The notes below the pieces were generated by a model. That model did not search any database and was not told where the DNA came from. It worked only from the letters and a program-made list of their open reading frames with translations. The position numbers were made by a program, and so were the translations under genes. 64,000 nt of DNA from Thermincola carboxydiphila (GTDB lineage Bacteria > Bacillota > Thermincolia > Thermincolales > UBA2595): contig JAENYP010000004.1 in assembly GCA_016841725.1 (NCBI GenBank), positions 124,001 through 188,000 on the forward strand. The letters are read 5' to 3'. Shown here piece after piece: positions 16,145 through 24,923 of this stretch; position 1 is the stretch's first letter; each line of letters begins with the position of its first letter.

Positions 16145-16564
16145 ATGCTGAATGGCTCTAAGATAAAAAGCTTGCGCTTAACCAAGAACCTGAGTTTAAG
16201 GGAATTGTGTAAGCAGACAAATGGGGAGATCAGCCCCAGTCATCTCTCGGCACTGGAAAGAGGCCGGGTAATGAATCCAACGAAAAGGCTTACCCGTGCT
16301 TTGGCCAAAGTCCTAGGGGTGAAGGAAGTTGAATTATTTTCCTTTGAGGATTGTATGGAGGGGGAATTCAAGATGTGTAAATACCGTAGAGAATATCCAA
16401 CTATGAACGGCTGGGTTTACTACTGTGATCTGGCTGCCACCGGCAGAGACCTCACCATTGAGCAATTAGCAGCTGTCGGGTGTACCGGGGAGGCCAGAAA
16501 GAACTGCAAAAAGATGATGGAATATACCTGCGGTGTAGGAATTGTACCTGACCCGAAAAAATAG
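16145..16564 (+). CDS. HTH regulator fused to the four-Cys domain
   Basis: A 139-residue protein. Residues 1-66 form an XRE-type helix-turn-helix (MLNGSKIKSLRLTKNLSLRE onward) and residues 77-139 repeat the four-Cys domain of the preceding gene. The Cys domain starts at an internal ATG (16373) preceded by GGAGGGGG, almost the same start context as the standalone gene, so a short 63-residue product may also be made. The gene ends 25 bases before the formate dehydrogenase ATG and is probably in its operon. The simplest reading is a regulator whose Cys domain senses metal, redox state or a cofactor. This role is inferred. Confidence 0.8.
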   Translation: MLNGSKIKSLRLTKNLSLRELCKQTNGEISPSHLSALERGRVMNPTKRLTRALAKVLGVKEVELFSFEDCMEGEFKMCKYRREYPTMNGWVYYCDLAATGRDLTIEQLAAVGCTGEARKNCKKMMEYTCGVGIVPDPKK

Positions 16565-16589
16565 AGTTGACCAAAGAGGAGGAATATAA

Positions 16590-18623
16590 ATGAACGAAGT
16601 CTTAACGACTTGTCCCTATTGCGGCTGCGGTTGCAACTTTTACCTGATTGCCGATAGGGACGGGGAAATTACAGGTGTTATTCCAAGCCGTGAACATCCG
16701 GTAAGCCAGGGAAAGCTATGTGTCAAGGGCTGGAATGTTCATGAGTTTGTAAACAGTCCTGACAGATTATCAAGACCATTAATTAAGGAATCAGGAACTT
16801 TGCAGGAAGCAACGTGGGATGAGGCCTTGAAAAAAACCGCCGCTAAATTGCAGGAAATCATAAAAAAATACGGTCCTGATGCTGTGGGGTTCTTTAGTTC
16901 CGCCAAGTGTACCAATGAAGAGAACTTTCTGTTTGCCAAGTTTGCCCGGGCAGTGGTGGGTACTAATAACATAGACCACTGCGCCCGTCTTTGACACTCA
17001 GCCACTGTCGCCGGGCTGGCGGCATCATTTGGAAGTGGAGCGATGACCAATTCTATTGCTGATATAGCCGATGCCAAAGTGATCTTGGTTATAGGGTCCA
17101 ATACCACAGAACAGCATCCGGTGATTGGTTCCAAAATTATTGAAGCTGTGGAGCATGGAGCCAAACTGATTGTAATCGACCCACGCCGGATACCTCTCGC
17201 CAATTTCGCGGATATTTATCTACAGCCAAAAGTCGGTACTAATGTTGCCTGGTTAAATGGTTTAGCACACGTAATCATAGAAGAAAACATATGTGATCAT
17301 GATTTTATAGCTGACCGCACAGAAAATTACCGGGAACTTGTCAAAATGGTTAAAAAATATACCCCGCAATATGTTCAGGATATAACGGGTATCCCGGCTG
17401 ATGATTTAGTCAGAGCGGCCAGGTTATATGCTAATTCTGACAGAGCCATGATGTTTTATTGCATGGGAATTACACAGTTTACTTCCGGTACAGATAATGT
17501 TAGAACATGTGCCAATCTGGCCATGTTAACCGGAAACCTTGGGAAACCCGGAACAGGGGTAAACCCCCTGCGGGGACAGAACAACGTTCAGGGAGCATGT
17601 GATATGGGAGCTTTGCCCAATGTACTGACGGGTTACCAAAGGCTGGAAGACAAGGAGGCCAGACACCGGTTCGAACAGGTTTGGCAGGTGGAGCTGCCCG
17701 CAAAAACCGGCCTAAGTCTCACGGAAATGATTAGTAATGCTGCTGAGGGCAAGCTAAAATGCCTGTACATCATGGGAGAAAACCCCTTGATCAGCGACCC
17801 GGATTTAAACCATGTGCGGGAAGCATTTGAAAAGTTGGAATTATTGATTGTGCAGGATATATTTCTGACCGAGACCGCGTCCATGGCAGATATAGTTCTG
17901 CCAGGCGCCTGTTTTGCTGAAAAAGACGGGACCTTTACCAATACAGAACGCAGGGTCCAAAGGGTCCGGCAGGCAGCCTTACCCAAGGGCAGCGCCCGTG
18001 AGGATTGGAGAATAATTTCGGCTTTGGCCTGTAAGATGGGTTACCTGATGGGTTATGAATCTCCGGAGGAAATTATGGAAGAGATATCCGTCCTGACCCC
18101 TATATACCGTGGCATTACTTACCACCGGTTAGACAAAAAAGGAATTCAATGGCCATGCCCACATGAGGCACACCCCGGAACAAAATATTTACACAAAAAT
18201 AAATTCAGTTCGGGTAAAGGAAAGTTCCATGCCGTTGATTATAAGAAGCCTGTGGAACTCCCGGATAAAGAGTACCCTTTCCTGCTGACAACCGGCCGAA
18301 CAGCTTATCAGTTTCATACCGCTACGATGACCAAAAGAGTCGCGGTTTTGCTAAGGGAAGACCCTGACGGGTTTATCGAAATTAATGCTGAGGACGCAAA
18401 AGCAATAGGTGTCAGAGAAGGTTGGCCGGTAGAGGTATCTTCGTCCAGAGGCCGGGTCATCTGCCGGGTGTCTATTACTGACAGCCTGCCGCAGGGGACA
18501 GTATTTATGCCCTTTCACTTTGCCGAATCCGCAGCCAACCTGTTGACCAACAGCGCAGTTGACCCTGTTGCCAAAATTCCGGAATACAAGGTTTGTGCCG
18601 TCAGGATAAGGGGGGTAGATTAA
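16590..18623 (+). CDS. fdhA: selenocysteine formate dehydrogenase catalytic subunit
   Basis: The reading frame runs from ATG 16590 to the stop at 18623 through one in-frame TGA at 16992-16994, giving 677 residues with selenocysteine at position 135. The context HCARL-U-HSATVAGL is the active-site sequence of FdhF-type formate dehydrogenases, where Sec ligates Mo or W. The N-terminus has the [4Fe-4S] motif CPYCGCGCNFY...GKLCVKG. The rest is the bis-molybdopterin fold, including MGENPLISDPD and TNTERRVQ. It oxidises formate to CO2 or the reverse. The next two genes supply iron-sulfur and flavin subunits. AGAGGAGG precedes the start. Confidence 0.95.
16992..17035 (+). promoter_or_regulatory. UGA(Sec) codon and bacterial SECIS element
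   Basis: The TGA is followed within about 15 bases by a GC-rich hairpin, CGCC-GGGCT-GGCG, with further pairing on both sides. This fits the position and loop size of bacterial SECIS elements that recruit SelB. The stem-loop also encodes the conserved protein sequence after Sec. Confidence 0.75.
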
Positions 18624-19661
18624 ATGTATCATCTCATAACAAAAGGACTTGTTAAAGTCTGGCTGAGAAAACTGATCAAGCAGGGAGTCCTGGTAGCGCC
18701 AACAGAGCTAGCTGGCGGGGACGTGGTTTTTAAAGAGGCTTTTACGCCCGAAAACGTTTTGCTGAAATTTAAAAAGCCGTTATATTCAGTCAAATCGTAT
18801 TTTCTGCCGCAGGAAGAAACCCTGTTTACCTTTCATGACAGCTCTGTGAACACACTTGAAGAAGTATATGATGAATTTCCCAGGATATTTTTCGGCCTCC
18901 GGCCTTGTGATCTTAAGGCGATAACCCAGGCTGACAGATTTTTTAACGAAGGATTTCAGGATGCATACTATAATCACCGGCGCAAGCAGACCTTATTAAT
19001 GGTCATCGGGTGTAATAACCCGGATAACAACTGTTTCTGCCATACAATGGGTATTGGGCCTTTTTATAAAGACGGGGCGGATATTTTCATGGTGGATTTG
19101 GGGCATAGTTTCGCCGTTACGGCCCAAACACCAAAAGGCACGGCTGCTGTTGAAGATTACTCCTATCTCTTTGAAAAGGCCGCAGAAGAGGATGAAGAAG
19201 ATATATTTTTTGAAGAGAACTCAGCCCTGAGCAGACTCAATTTTAACATGCCGCAAAATATTAAGCTGCCTGATTTTACTAAAGTTGATGACGGGTTTTG
19301 GGAAAAAGCCAGCCGGCGATGCTTTAGCTGTGGAAGCTGCTCATATGTATGCCCCTTGTGTTTCTGCTACAATGTGGTTGACCGGCAGAACAAGGCTTCT
19401 CAGGGTAAGCGGGTACGGACTTGGGATTCGTGTGTTTTTGAGGGCTTTACCCGTATGGCGGGACGCCATAATATGTTTAAAACCCGGCAGGATAGGTTGA
19501 AAAAGAGGTTTGCCCATAAGCTTTATCAATATCCCGAAACATATGGCTATCCGGGATGTACCGGATGCGGCCGTTGTACAGTTACCTGCCCCGGGAATAT
19601 CGGAATGATGTCTATGATTAAACAGTTAGCGGAGGAGGTGTCTACAGATGGCAAAAAATGA
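18624..19661 (+). CDS. iron-sulfur subunit of the formate dehydrogenase complex (AsrA/HydB-like)
   Basis: The 345-residue protein resembles sulfhydrogenase beta and anaerobic sulfite reductase A subunits. It has FGLRPCDLKAI and CNNPDNNCFC in the N-terminal half, and two ferredoxin-type cluster motifs at the C-terminus (CFSCGSCSYVCPLCFCY and CTGCGRCTVTCPG). It starts directly after the fdhA stop codon, and its end overlaps the next gene by 14 bases. With the following flavin subunit it forms a soluble electron-transfer module of the HydBG/AsrAB kind, so formate oxidation may be coupled to a pyridine nucleotide. No membrane subunit is present. Confidence 0.88.
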   Translation: MYHLITKGLVKVWLRKLIKQGVLVAPTELAGGDVVFKEAFTPENVLLKFKKPLYSVKSYFLPQEETLFTFHDSSVNTLEEVYDEFPRIFFGLRPCDLKAITQADRFFNEGFQDAYYNHRRKQTLLMVIGCNNPDNNCFCHTMGIGPFYKDGADIFMVDLGHSFAVTAQTPKGTAAVEDYSYLFEKAAEEDEEDIFFEENSALSRLNFNMPQNIKLPDFTKVDDGFWEKASRRCFSCGSCSYVCPLCFCYNVVDRQNKASQGKRVRTWDSCVFEGFTRMAGRHNMFKTRQDRLKKRFAHKLYQYPETYGYPGCTGCGRCTVTCPGNIGMMSMIKQLAEEVSTDGKK

Positions 19662-20475
19662 ACTGGCTCCTAAAGCGGCCCGGATAATGAACATTACCCG
19701 GGAAACCAGTGATACAAAAACCTTCACCCTCGTTTTTACTAATCCCGCGGACCAGGATGCCTTTAATTACCGACCGGGGCAGTTTGTGGAGATATCGGTG
19801 CTCGGGGTGGGCGAAGCCCCTATCTCGATAACGTCATCACCCTCGCGGAAAGGTTTTTTGGAGCTCAGCATAAAGCGGGTCGGACAATTGACTGAAACTA
19901 TTCATGCCCTGTCTCCCGGCAGTATAGTCGGAATAAGGGGCCCATATGGCAATGGTTTTCCCTTCGAAGATGTCAACGGTGACAATATCTTATTTGTGGC
20001 CGGGGGGATAGGGCTGGCGCCGCTTCGTTCACTAATAAACTATGTTTTTGATAATCGTCGCGATTATGGAGACGTAAAAATACTATATGGCTCCAGAAAT
20101 TCCGGGGAACTGGTTTTTACAGGGGAGTTAGACCGGTGGAGTGGGATGCCGGAAACAGAAGTGCTGGTCACAGTTGATAGAGGGGATGAATATTGGCAGG
20201 GTAATGTGGGTCTGGTAACCACTCTGATTCCCAGAATCAAACTGACACCGGAAAGTTATTCAGCCTTTGTTTGTGGTCCTCCGGTGATGATTCCCTTCGT
20301 AATTAAAGACTTGCTCAAACTGGGTTTCAGGGAAGATAAAATTATCAGCACCCTGGAAAATTACATGAAGTGCGGAGTAGGCAAGTGCGGACACTGCCTG
20401 CTGGGTGGAAAATACATCTGTATGGAAGGACCTGTTTTTAAATACAGTCAAATGAAGGACTTAGGTTTTGGGTAG
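19648..20475 (+). CDS. FAD/NAD(P)-binding oxidoreductase subunit (AsrB/HydG-like)
   Basis: A 275-residue ferredoxin-NADP reductase-like subunit: the FAD region (NYRPGQFVEISV), the nucleotide-binding region VAGGIGLAPLRSLINYV, and a C-terminal four-Cys [2Fe-2S] site (CGVGKCGHCLLGGKYIC) as in dihydroorotate dehydrogenase B and sulfhydrogenase gamma subunits. It overlaps the previous gene and ends the formate dehydrogenase operon. It is expected to exchange electrons between NAD(P)H and the cluster-bearing subunits. Confidence 0.9.
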   Translation: MAKNELAPKAARIMNITRETSDTKTFTLVFTNPADQDAFNYRPGQFVEISVLGVGEAPISITSSPSRKGFLELSIKRVGQLTETIHALSPGSIVGIRGPYGNGFPFEDVNGDNILFVAGGIGLAPLRSLINYVFDNRRDYGDVKILYGSRNSGELVFTGELDRWSGMPETEVLVTVDRGDEYWQGNVGLVTTLIPRIKLTPESYSAFVCGPPVMIPFVIKDLLKLGFREDKIISTLENYMKCGVGKCGHCLLGGKYICMEGPVFKYSQMKDLGFG

Positions 20476-20509
20476 AGTTTAAACAACCAGCCAAAAGCGG
20501 CACATGTAA

Positions 20510-20537
20510 AAGGGAATTGGACGCGTCCAATTCCCTT
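20510..20537. terminator. perfect 28-bp inverted repeat between convergent operons
   Basis: AAGGGAATTGGA, a CGCG centre and TCCAATTCCCTT form a perfect palindrome between the formate dehydrogenase operon and the minus-strand lipoprotein gene. The T run follows on the minus-strand side (TTTT); there is little on the plus side. Confidence 0.7.
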
Positions 20538-20553
20538 AAGTGTTTGTCTCAGG

Positions 20554-21648
20554 TTATTTTTCCAAAATGGCGTTTAGCGGACGGAAGTCGGCAAACTCGT
20601 CATATGGTTTGTCCGTATACCCGGCATCGAAAATAAAGGTGTGCAGATTTTTGACAAACTCCTCATTAGGGTCATAGGTGATATGAATTTCATCCCATTG
20701 GCCGGCGATTTCTTCCATTGGAGTTTTTTCATAATCGACAGCTCCCACAACTTCTTGATAATAATAGTCCAGAGCATCAGTGGCCAGCCGGGGCAGGTCT
20801 TTTCTGTTCTCTTCAGCTGCGGCGGTTAGTTCAATATGGGTTTTCAGCATGATGTTAGCCAAGTCGGGCCAGTTTTCCAGAACATCGCTCCTGGCATACA
20901 GCCAGGCGCTGGGAATTGTATCACCGGCTGCGCTGCCGTCATTTAAGGAGAGCAGTTTTTTGGCATTGGGAAACCGCTCTGGCAAATTCGGCTCTTCTGT
21001 GTCGCGGGCAATAATGGCATCGAATTCACCGTTTCTGAACATCTCATAGAACTCCGCTAAGTAGTCCTGGAAACGGACCTTTACTGAACCACCGACAGTT
21101 TCCGTGGCCAGGCCGGCTTTTGCCAGCTGCAGGTTTAAGAGCATTTCATGGGAATAGCTGTTGTTGACAATCCCGACAACCTTTCCGTCCAGGTCCTTAA
21201 GCCCAGAAATGTTTTCACCGGCCAACAGGATGGAACCTTCAGGAACGGCCTGGCTGCCTGCGATGATACGATAATTGTTTCCGGCGGCAAACTGTGAGGT
21301 TTCTGTAAAATAGGCGGTGAAATTGTTAATCGGGGTATAGAGAAAATGAAATTTACCTTCCTCCATCAAAGGACCTACATTGTCTCTGCCGCGGGTGATT
21401 ACCCATTCCACCTCATATCCGGCATCCCCAAATGCTTTTTCAAACATCTTTTTCTCACGGTTAATCAGAGCCTGAGGCGAGGAGCGGGTCATGGCAATGT
21501 AACCGATTGTAATTGTTTTCGGAGGTTCCAAATCTGTGTTTGGAGATACTGTATCTTTTGCCTGGCTCCCGCAACCGGCTAAAAGTGAAATGGATAATAT
21601 TAAAAGAAATAACATTAAAACAGTCGGAATACCAGCTGCCTTCTTCAT
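20554..21648 (-). CDS. ABC transporter substrate-binding lipoprotein (PhnD/NMT1-like), orphan
   Basis: The 364-residue lipoprotein has a lipobox LLAGCG after a hydrophobic signal segment. The mature part begins KTITIGYIAMTRSSPQALIN and matches periplasmic binding proteins of the phosphonate/NMT1 type, in which two lobes bind an oxyanion or organic ligand. No permease or ATPase gene is adjacent. ATG 21648 has CTGGAGGG upstream; the longer frame to 21717 lacks a site. Ligand unknown. An AT-rich repeat containing the palindrome ACTAATTTAATTAGT lies about 80-105 bases upstream. Confidence 0.8.
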   Translation of the reverse strand: MKKAAGIPTVLMLFLLILSISLLAGCGSQAKDTVSPNTDLEPPKTITIGYIAMTRSSPQALINREKKMFEKAFGDAGYEVEWVITRGRDNVGPLMEEGKFHFLYTPINNFTAYFTETSQFAAGNNYRIIAGSQAVPEGSILLAGENISGLKDLDGKVVGIVNNSYSHEMLLNLQLAKAGLATETVGGSVKVRFQDYLAEFYEMFRNGEFDAIIARDTEEPNLPERFPNAKKLLSLNDGSAAGDTIPSAWLYARSDVLENWPDLANIMLKTHIELTAAAEENRKDLPRLATDALDYYYQEVVGAVDYEKTPMEEIAGQWDEIHITYDPNEEFVKNLHTFIFDAGYTDKPYDEFADFRPLNAILEK

Positions 21649-21722
21649 AGAATATCCCTCCAGTTTATAAAATATTTTCATTATGAGTTTATCAGCCTTT
21701 GTAAATTCCGTCAACAAAGCAG

Positions 21723-21755
21723 AACTAATTTAAGTAAAACTAATTTAATTAGTAA
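21723..21755. promoter_or_regulatory. repeat/palindrome upstream of the orphan lipoprotein gene
   Basis: AACTAATTTAA is followed a few bases later by ACTAATTTAATTAGT, so a direct repeat and a perfect palindrome share the ACTAATTTA half. It lies between divergent genes and looks like an operator; the binding protein is unknown. Confidence 0.4.
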
Positions 21756-21881
21756 CTTTCTCAGCCATTTTAAAAGGAAAATTTAACTAAACATAGAATA
21801 TTATTAATTATAAGTGTTTCATTGGAGTGCCAGCACAGCAATAGCGTGATTAGAGGCAAACCTCAAAAAGGAGGCGTTAAC

Positions 21882-24734
21882 ATGACCCGGAAATTTAAAA
21901 AAGCTTACTCAAAACTTAGCAGCAACTTTAAAATTGGTATTGTGCTAAGTGTTGTGGCAATATTTCTGACCAGCTCTGTTCTTATTGCTTCAACGGGCAG
22001 TGGCATTGTTCTCAGCGGACACACACCTGCCAAGGATAGTACAGTGGTGGTTACTAATCCGAAGGTGTCTGTCTATGTCAAGGACACGGTTGATGATCTC
22101 AATGCAAACTCTCTTGCCGTCAAAGTTAACGGCAACCCTGTTGCAGCCAGCTTGCAATTTAAAGGCTATATTGATGCCTGTACCGAAACCTGGATCATTC
22201 AAAGCTATAAAGAAGGAACGATCAGTTTTAATACCTCTGGGCTGGCGGAAGGCAATAATACTGTTGAAATAAGTATTGCCGACATTAAGGGTAATGTATT
22301 AACTGAGACATGGTCCTTCAATGTAGACCCACTGCCTTTGCCTAGCCAGTGGACTCCAGCTAAAGACAGTACTATCTCCACCGCTAATCCCGCCATTTCA
22401 CTATATGTCGCTGCCAGGGCTGTCGATCTGAATCCCCAGTCCATGAGTGTCAAACTAAACGGCGAACCTGTTGCAGCCACTCTGCAATACAAAGGCTATA
22501 ATGATGCCTGCACTGACAGTTGGATCATTACGAGCTATAAAGAAGGGACGATTAAACTCCAGACATCAGGACTTCAGGACGGGATTAATACGGTTGAAAT
22601 GAGCATTGCCGACAAAGCCGGCAATTCATTAAAGGAGACCTGGTCTTTTACAGTGGCTGAAAAGCCCATAATCACCAATCTGTTCCCTGTAAACGGTAGT
22701 GAGAATGTCGGTTTGACAAAAGTATCTGCAGTCATCAATGATAATTCTGCGGTGAATTGGGGCAGTGTCAAGCTGTATATTAATAACAATGAAACTGCTT
22801 TTACCTATAATGAGGAAACAGGCGAGTTGACAGCCAATTATGATTTCCTCACCGGCAGTCATCAAGTGAAGCTTGCAGCTGTAGACGTGAACGGTAACCA
22901 GAGTACTGCTGACTGGAGTTTTATTTCCAGTTCGGCAGCTCCGAATATAACGAGGCTGCAGTATTTCTCAGACGGCATGACGATAACTAACGGTATTTTA
23001 AAGTTTCATGCCCAGCTGAACGATTCGGTAGATATAAAAGATAATGTAACCCTAAAGCTTAATGGCACTCCACTGGACATCGACTTCAGATTTAAGGGTT
23101 ATACAGACACATGTACTGATCAATACATAATTCAGTCAAGAAAAGAAGCCTATGTTTCATATGAAAAGAAGGTTATCGACGGTGAAAACCTTACTCTTGA
23201 GTTATTTGCCGAAAATAAATATGGCTTTAGTAAGATGTGGACCTGGACATTTAAAGTCCTGACCCGGCCCACCTTAACAAATGCAACGCCGGTAAAATAT
23301 GGTGTGACTGAACTTCAGCCGACCATTTCTGCGGTTATCGGTGACAATGACCATATAGCGTCTATTGTTATGAAATTAAACGGGGTAGATGTTGCTTACC
23401 AATATGATTCAAGTACCGGGAAGCTTACCTATATTCCTGCTGAACCGCTGCTCAATGAGACCGCTTACACAGTCAGCGTGACGGCTGCAGACGGAATAGG
23501 CCTTACTGCCGAAAACACCTGGAAATTTGTTGTGAACACATACCCCGACATGTATGACGGTAATGTCACCAGCTGTCAGGCCTGTCATGAGAATCAAAAC
23601 AACCGGCCAGCGCCTTTTGAAGCTATTCATCCCGAGAGCCGTTTCCAGTTCGGAAACCATTATGATGTTTGCGATAGCTGTCACTATTACATTTCGGTTC
23701 CTGATATTTGCAGTGGTTGTCACTCTCCCGGAGAAGAAATTCCTGATCCCTGGCCCCCGCATAATGAATATCCCGGCACAAAATACTCACCCAAAATGAA
23801 TGATACTACAATGCCGCTTAGGGTAACGGTTAACAGGGAGACATGGGACTGCATTATCTGTCACCAGCCCGGTGCAGGAACCAAGTCAGGAGTTCCCTCA
23901 TATTGGAATAATCAGCTGCTGAATAACCACGATATTCCTAATTTGCACATTGCACCCCTGACATCGAACACAGAGACCTGCCTTGAATGTCACGCCAGGT
24001 CACTGACAAGGGAGCATGCGCGGGATGGGAGGCTTGACAAAGCAGGCCAGGCGATTAACTGTAATACCTGTCACAAGAGTACAGACCCAATTGTGCGGGG
24101 CGCAATAACGGCAAAAGACTTAAGCTGTACTGCCTGCCATGAAAGTGCGGACCACGAGGCTTTACATGTCAGCAGCATTGACAGTAACTGTGGAGAGTGC
24201 CACAGTGACAGCCTGACCACAGAGCATATGAATAATGAGACGACTACTGGAAGTAAGGACTATGGCTGTGAGACCTGTCATGTAAGCAGCAAAAAACAAG
24301 TGGTAAGAGCGATTGAGTCAAACAGGCGCAACTGTACCAGTTGTCATACTCAAGGCCACGATGTTTACTTCGCCGATGATGTGCCTGGTGACATCCCAAT
24401 TCACGAATCCTTTGACTGGACTACGCCCATGGAAGCGGAAATATTTGCCGGTGAAACAGGTGTGCCTGCAGAATATATGAATGGCCAGGTGGTTGTTTCC
24501 AGCAGACGCTCAGACCTGACTCCTGATGACGTCTGGAATTTCTGCAGCGACTTCCTGACATTAAATAGTTGGGAGCGTATATCTTACATGGCATCGGATG
24601 ACAACCGGCGCTTTGCTGCAGAGTATAAAAAAGGAAGCCGTAATGTCTTAATATACTTCTTCAATACTCCAAGCCGGACTGGTGAGGGTAACCCGGTTCC
24701 GGCAGGGTATAGGCTGGAAATCTGGTATAAGTAG
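21882..24734 (+). CDS. decahaem c-type cytochrome with N-terminal Ig-like repeats
   Basis: A 950-residue exported protein. After a signal/anchor segment (FKIGIVLSVVAIFLTSSVLI) come about 550 residues of beta-rich Ig-like repeats. Three of these share GYxDxCTxxxIIxSxKE (at 22164, 22494 and 23097); the first two are near-identical in DNA and 330 bases apart. The C-terminal part has ten CxxCH haem sites from SCQACH to NCTSCH, then about 110 unfamiliar residues. Such proteins carry electrons to extracellular acceptors or reductases. Start ATG 21882 has AAAGGAGG upstream. The Ig-like part may anchor the haem part in the cell wall or bind a substrate. Confidence 0.9.
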   Translation: MTRKFKKAYSKLSSNFKIGIVLSVVAIFLTSSVLIASTGSGIVLSGHTPAKDSTVVVTNPKVSVYVKDTVDDLNANSLAVKVNGNPVAASLQFKGYIDACTETWIIQSYKEGTISFNTSGLAEGNNTVEISIADIKGNVLTETWSFNVDPLPLPSQWTPAKDSTISTANPAISLYVAARAVDLNPQSMSVKLNGEPVAATLQYKGYNDACTDSWIITSYKEGTIKLQTSGLQDGINTVEMSIADKAGNSLKETWSFTVAEKPIITNLFPVNGSENVGLTKVSAVINDNSAVNWGSVKLYINNNETAFTYNEETGELTANYDFLTGSHQVKLAAVDVNGNQSTADWSFISSSAAPNITRLQYFSDGMTITNGILKFHAQLNDSVDIKDNVTLKLNGTPLDIDFRFKGYTDTCTDQYIIQSRKEAYVSYEKKVIDGENLTLELFAENKYGFSKMWTWTFKVLTRPTLTNATPVKYGVTELQPTISAVIGDNDHIASIVMKLNGVDVAYQYDSSTGKLTYIPAEPLLNETAYTVSVTAADGIGLTAENTWKFVVNTYPDMYDGNVTSCQACHENQNNRPAPFEAIHPESRFQFGNHYDVCDSCHYYISVPDICSGCHSPGEEIPDPWPPHNEYPGTKYSPKMNDTTMPLRVTVNRETWDCIICHQPGAGTKSGVPSYWNNQLLNNHDIPNLHIAPLTSNTETCLECHARSLTREHARDGRLDKAGQAINCNTCHKSTDPIVRGAITAKDLSCTACHESADHEALHVSSIDSNCGECHSDSLTTEHMNNETTTGSKDYGCETCHVSSKKQVVRAIESNRRNCTSCHTQGHDVYFADDVPGDIPIHESFDWTTPMEAEIFAGETGVPAEYMNGQVVVSSRRSDLTPDDVWNFCSDFLTLNSWERISYMASDDNRRFAAEYKKGSRNVLIYFFNTPSRTGEGNPVPAGYRLEIWYK

Positions 24735-24759
24735 CAGGAAATAATAGAGATAATTTCAA

Positions 24760-24792
24760 TTAAGTCCAAGCCTGTAAAAGGTTTGGACTTAA
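24760..24792 (+). terminator. terminator after the decahaem cytochrome gene
   Basis: TTAAGTCCAAGCC pairs with GGTTTGGACTTAA (one mismatch or G-U) over a seven-base loop, followed by TTATTAT. Confidence 0.75.
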
Positions 24793-24923
24793 TTATTATC
24801 ACGGTAGTATTTTTCACATTTTCAGGGAGGAAAATAACAATGTAAGAAGAATGTAATAATTATGTCTAAATATGTAAATTAACCTCGAATATTAAGACAT
24901 TAAAAGATGTTGGAGGGAAGCGA

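Noticed and set aside
17043..18623. A separate 526-residue molybdopterin oxidoreductase gene
   Set aside because: It is the 3' part of fdhA after the in-frame UGA; the CARL-U-HSATVAGL context and SECIS-like hairpin show selenocysteine, not two genes.
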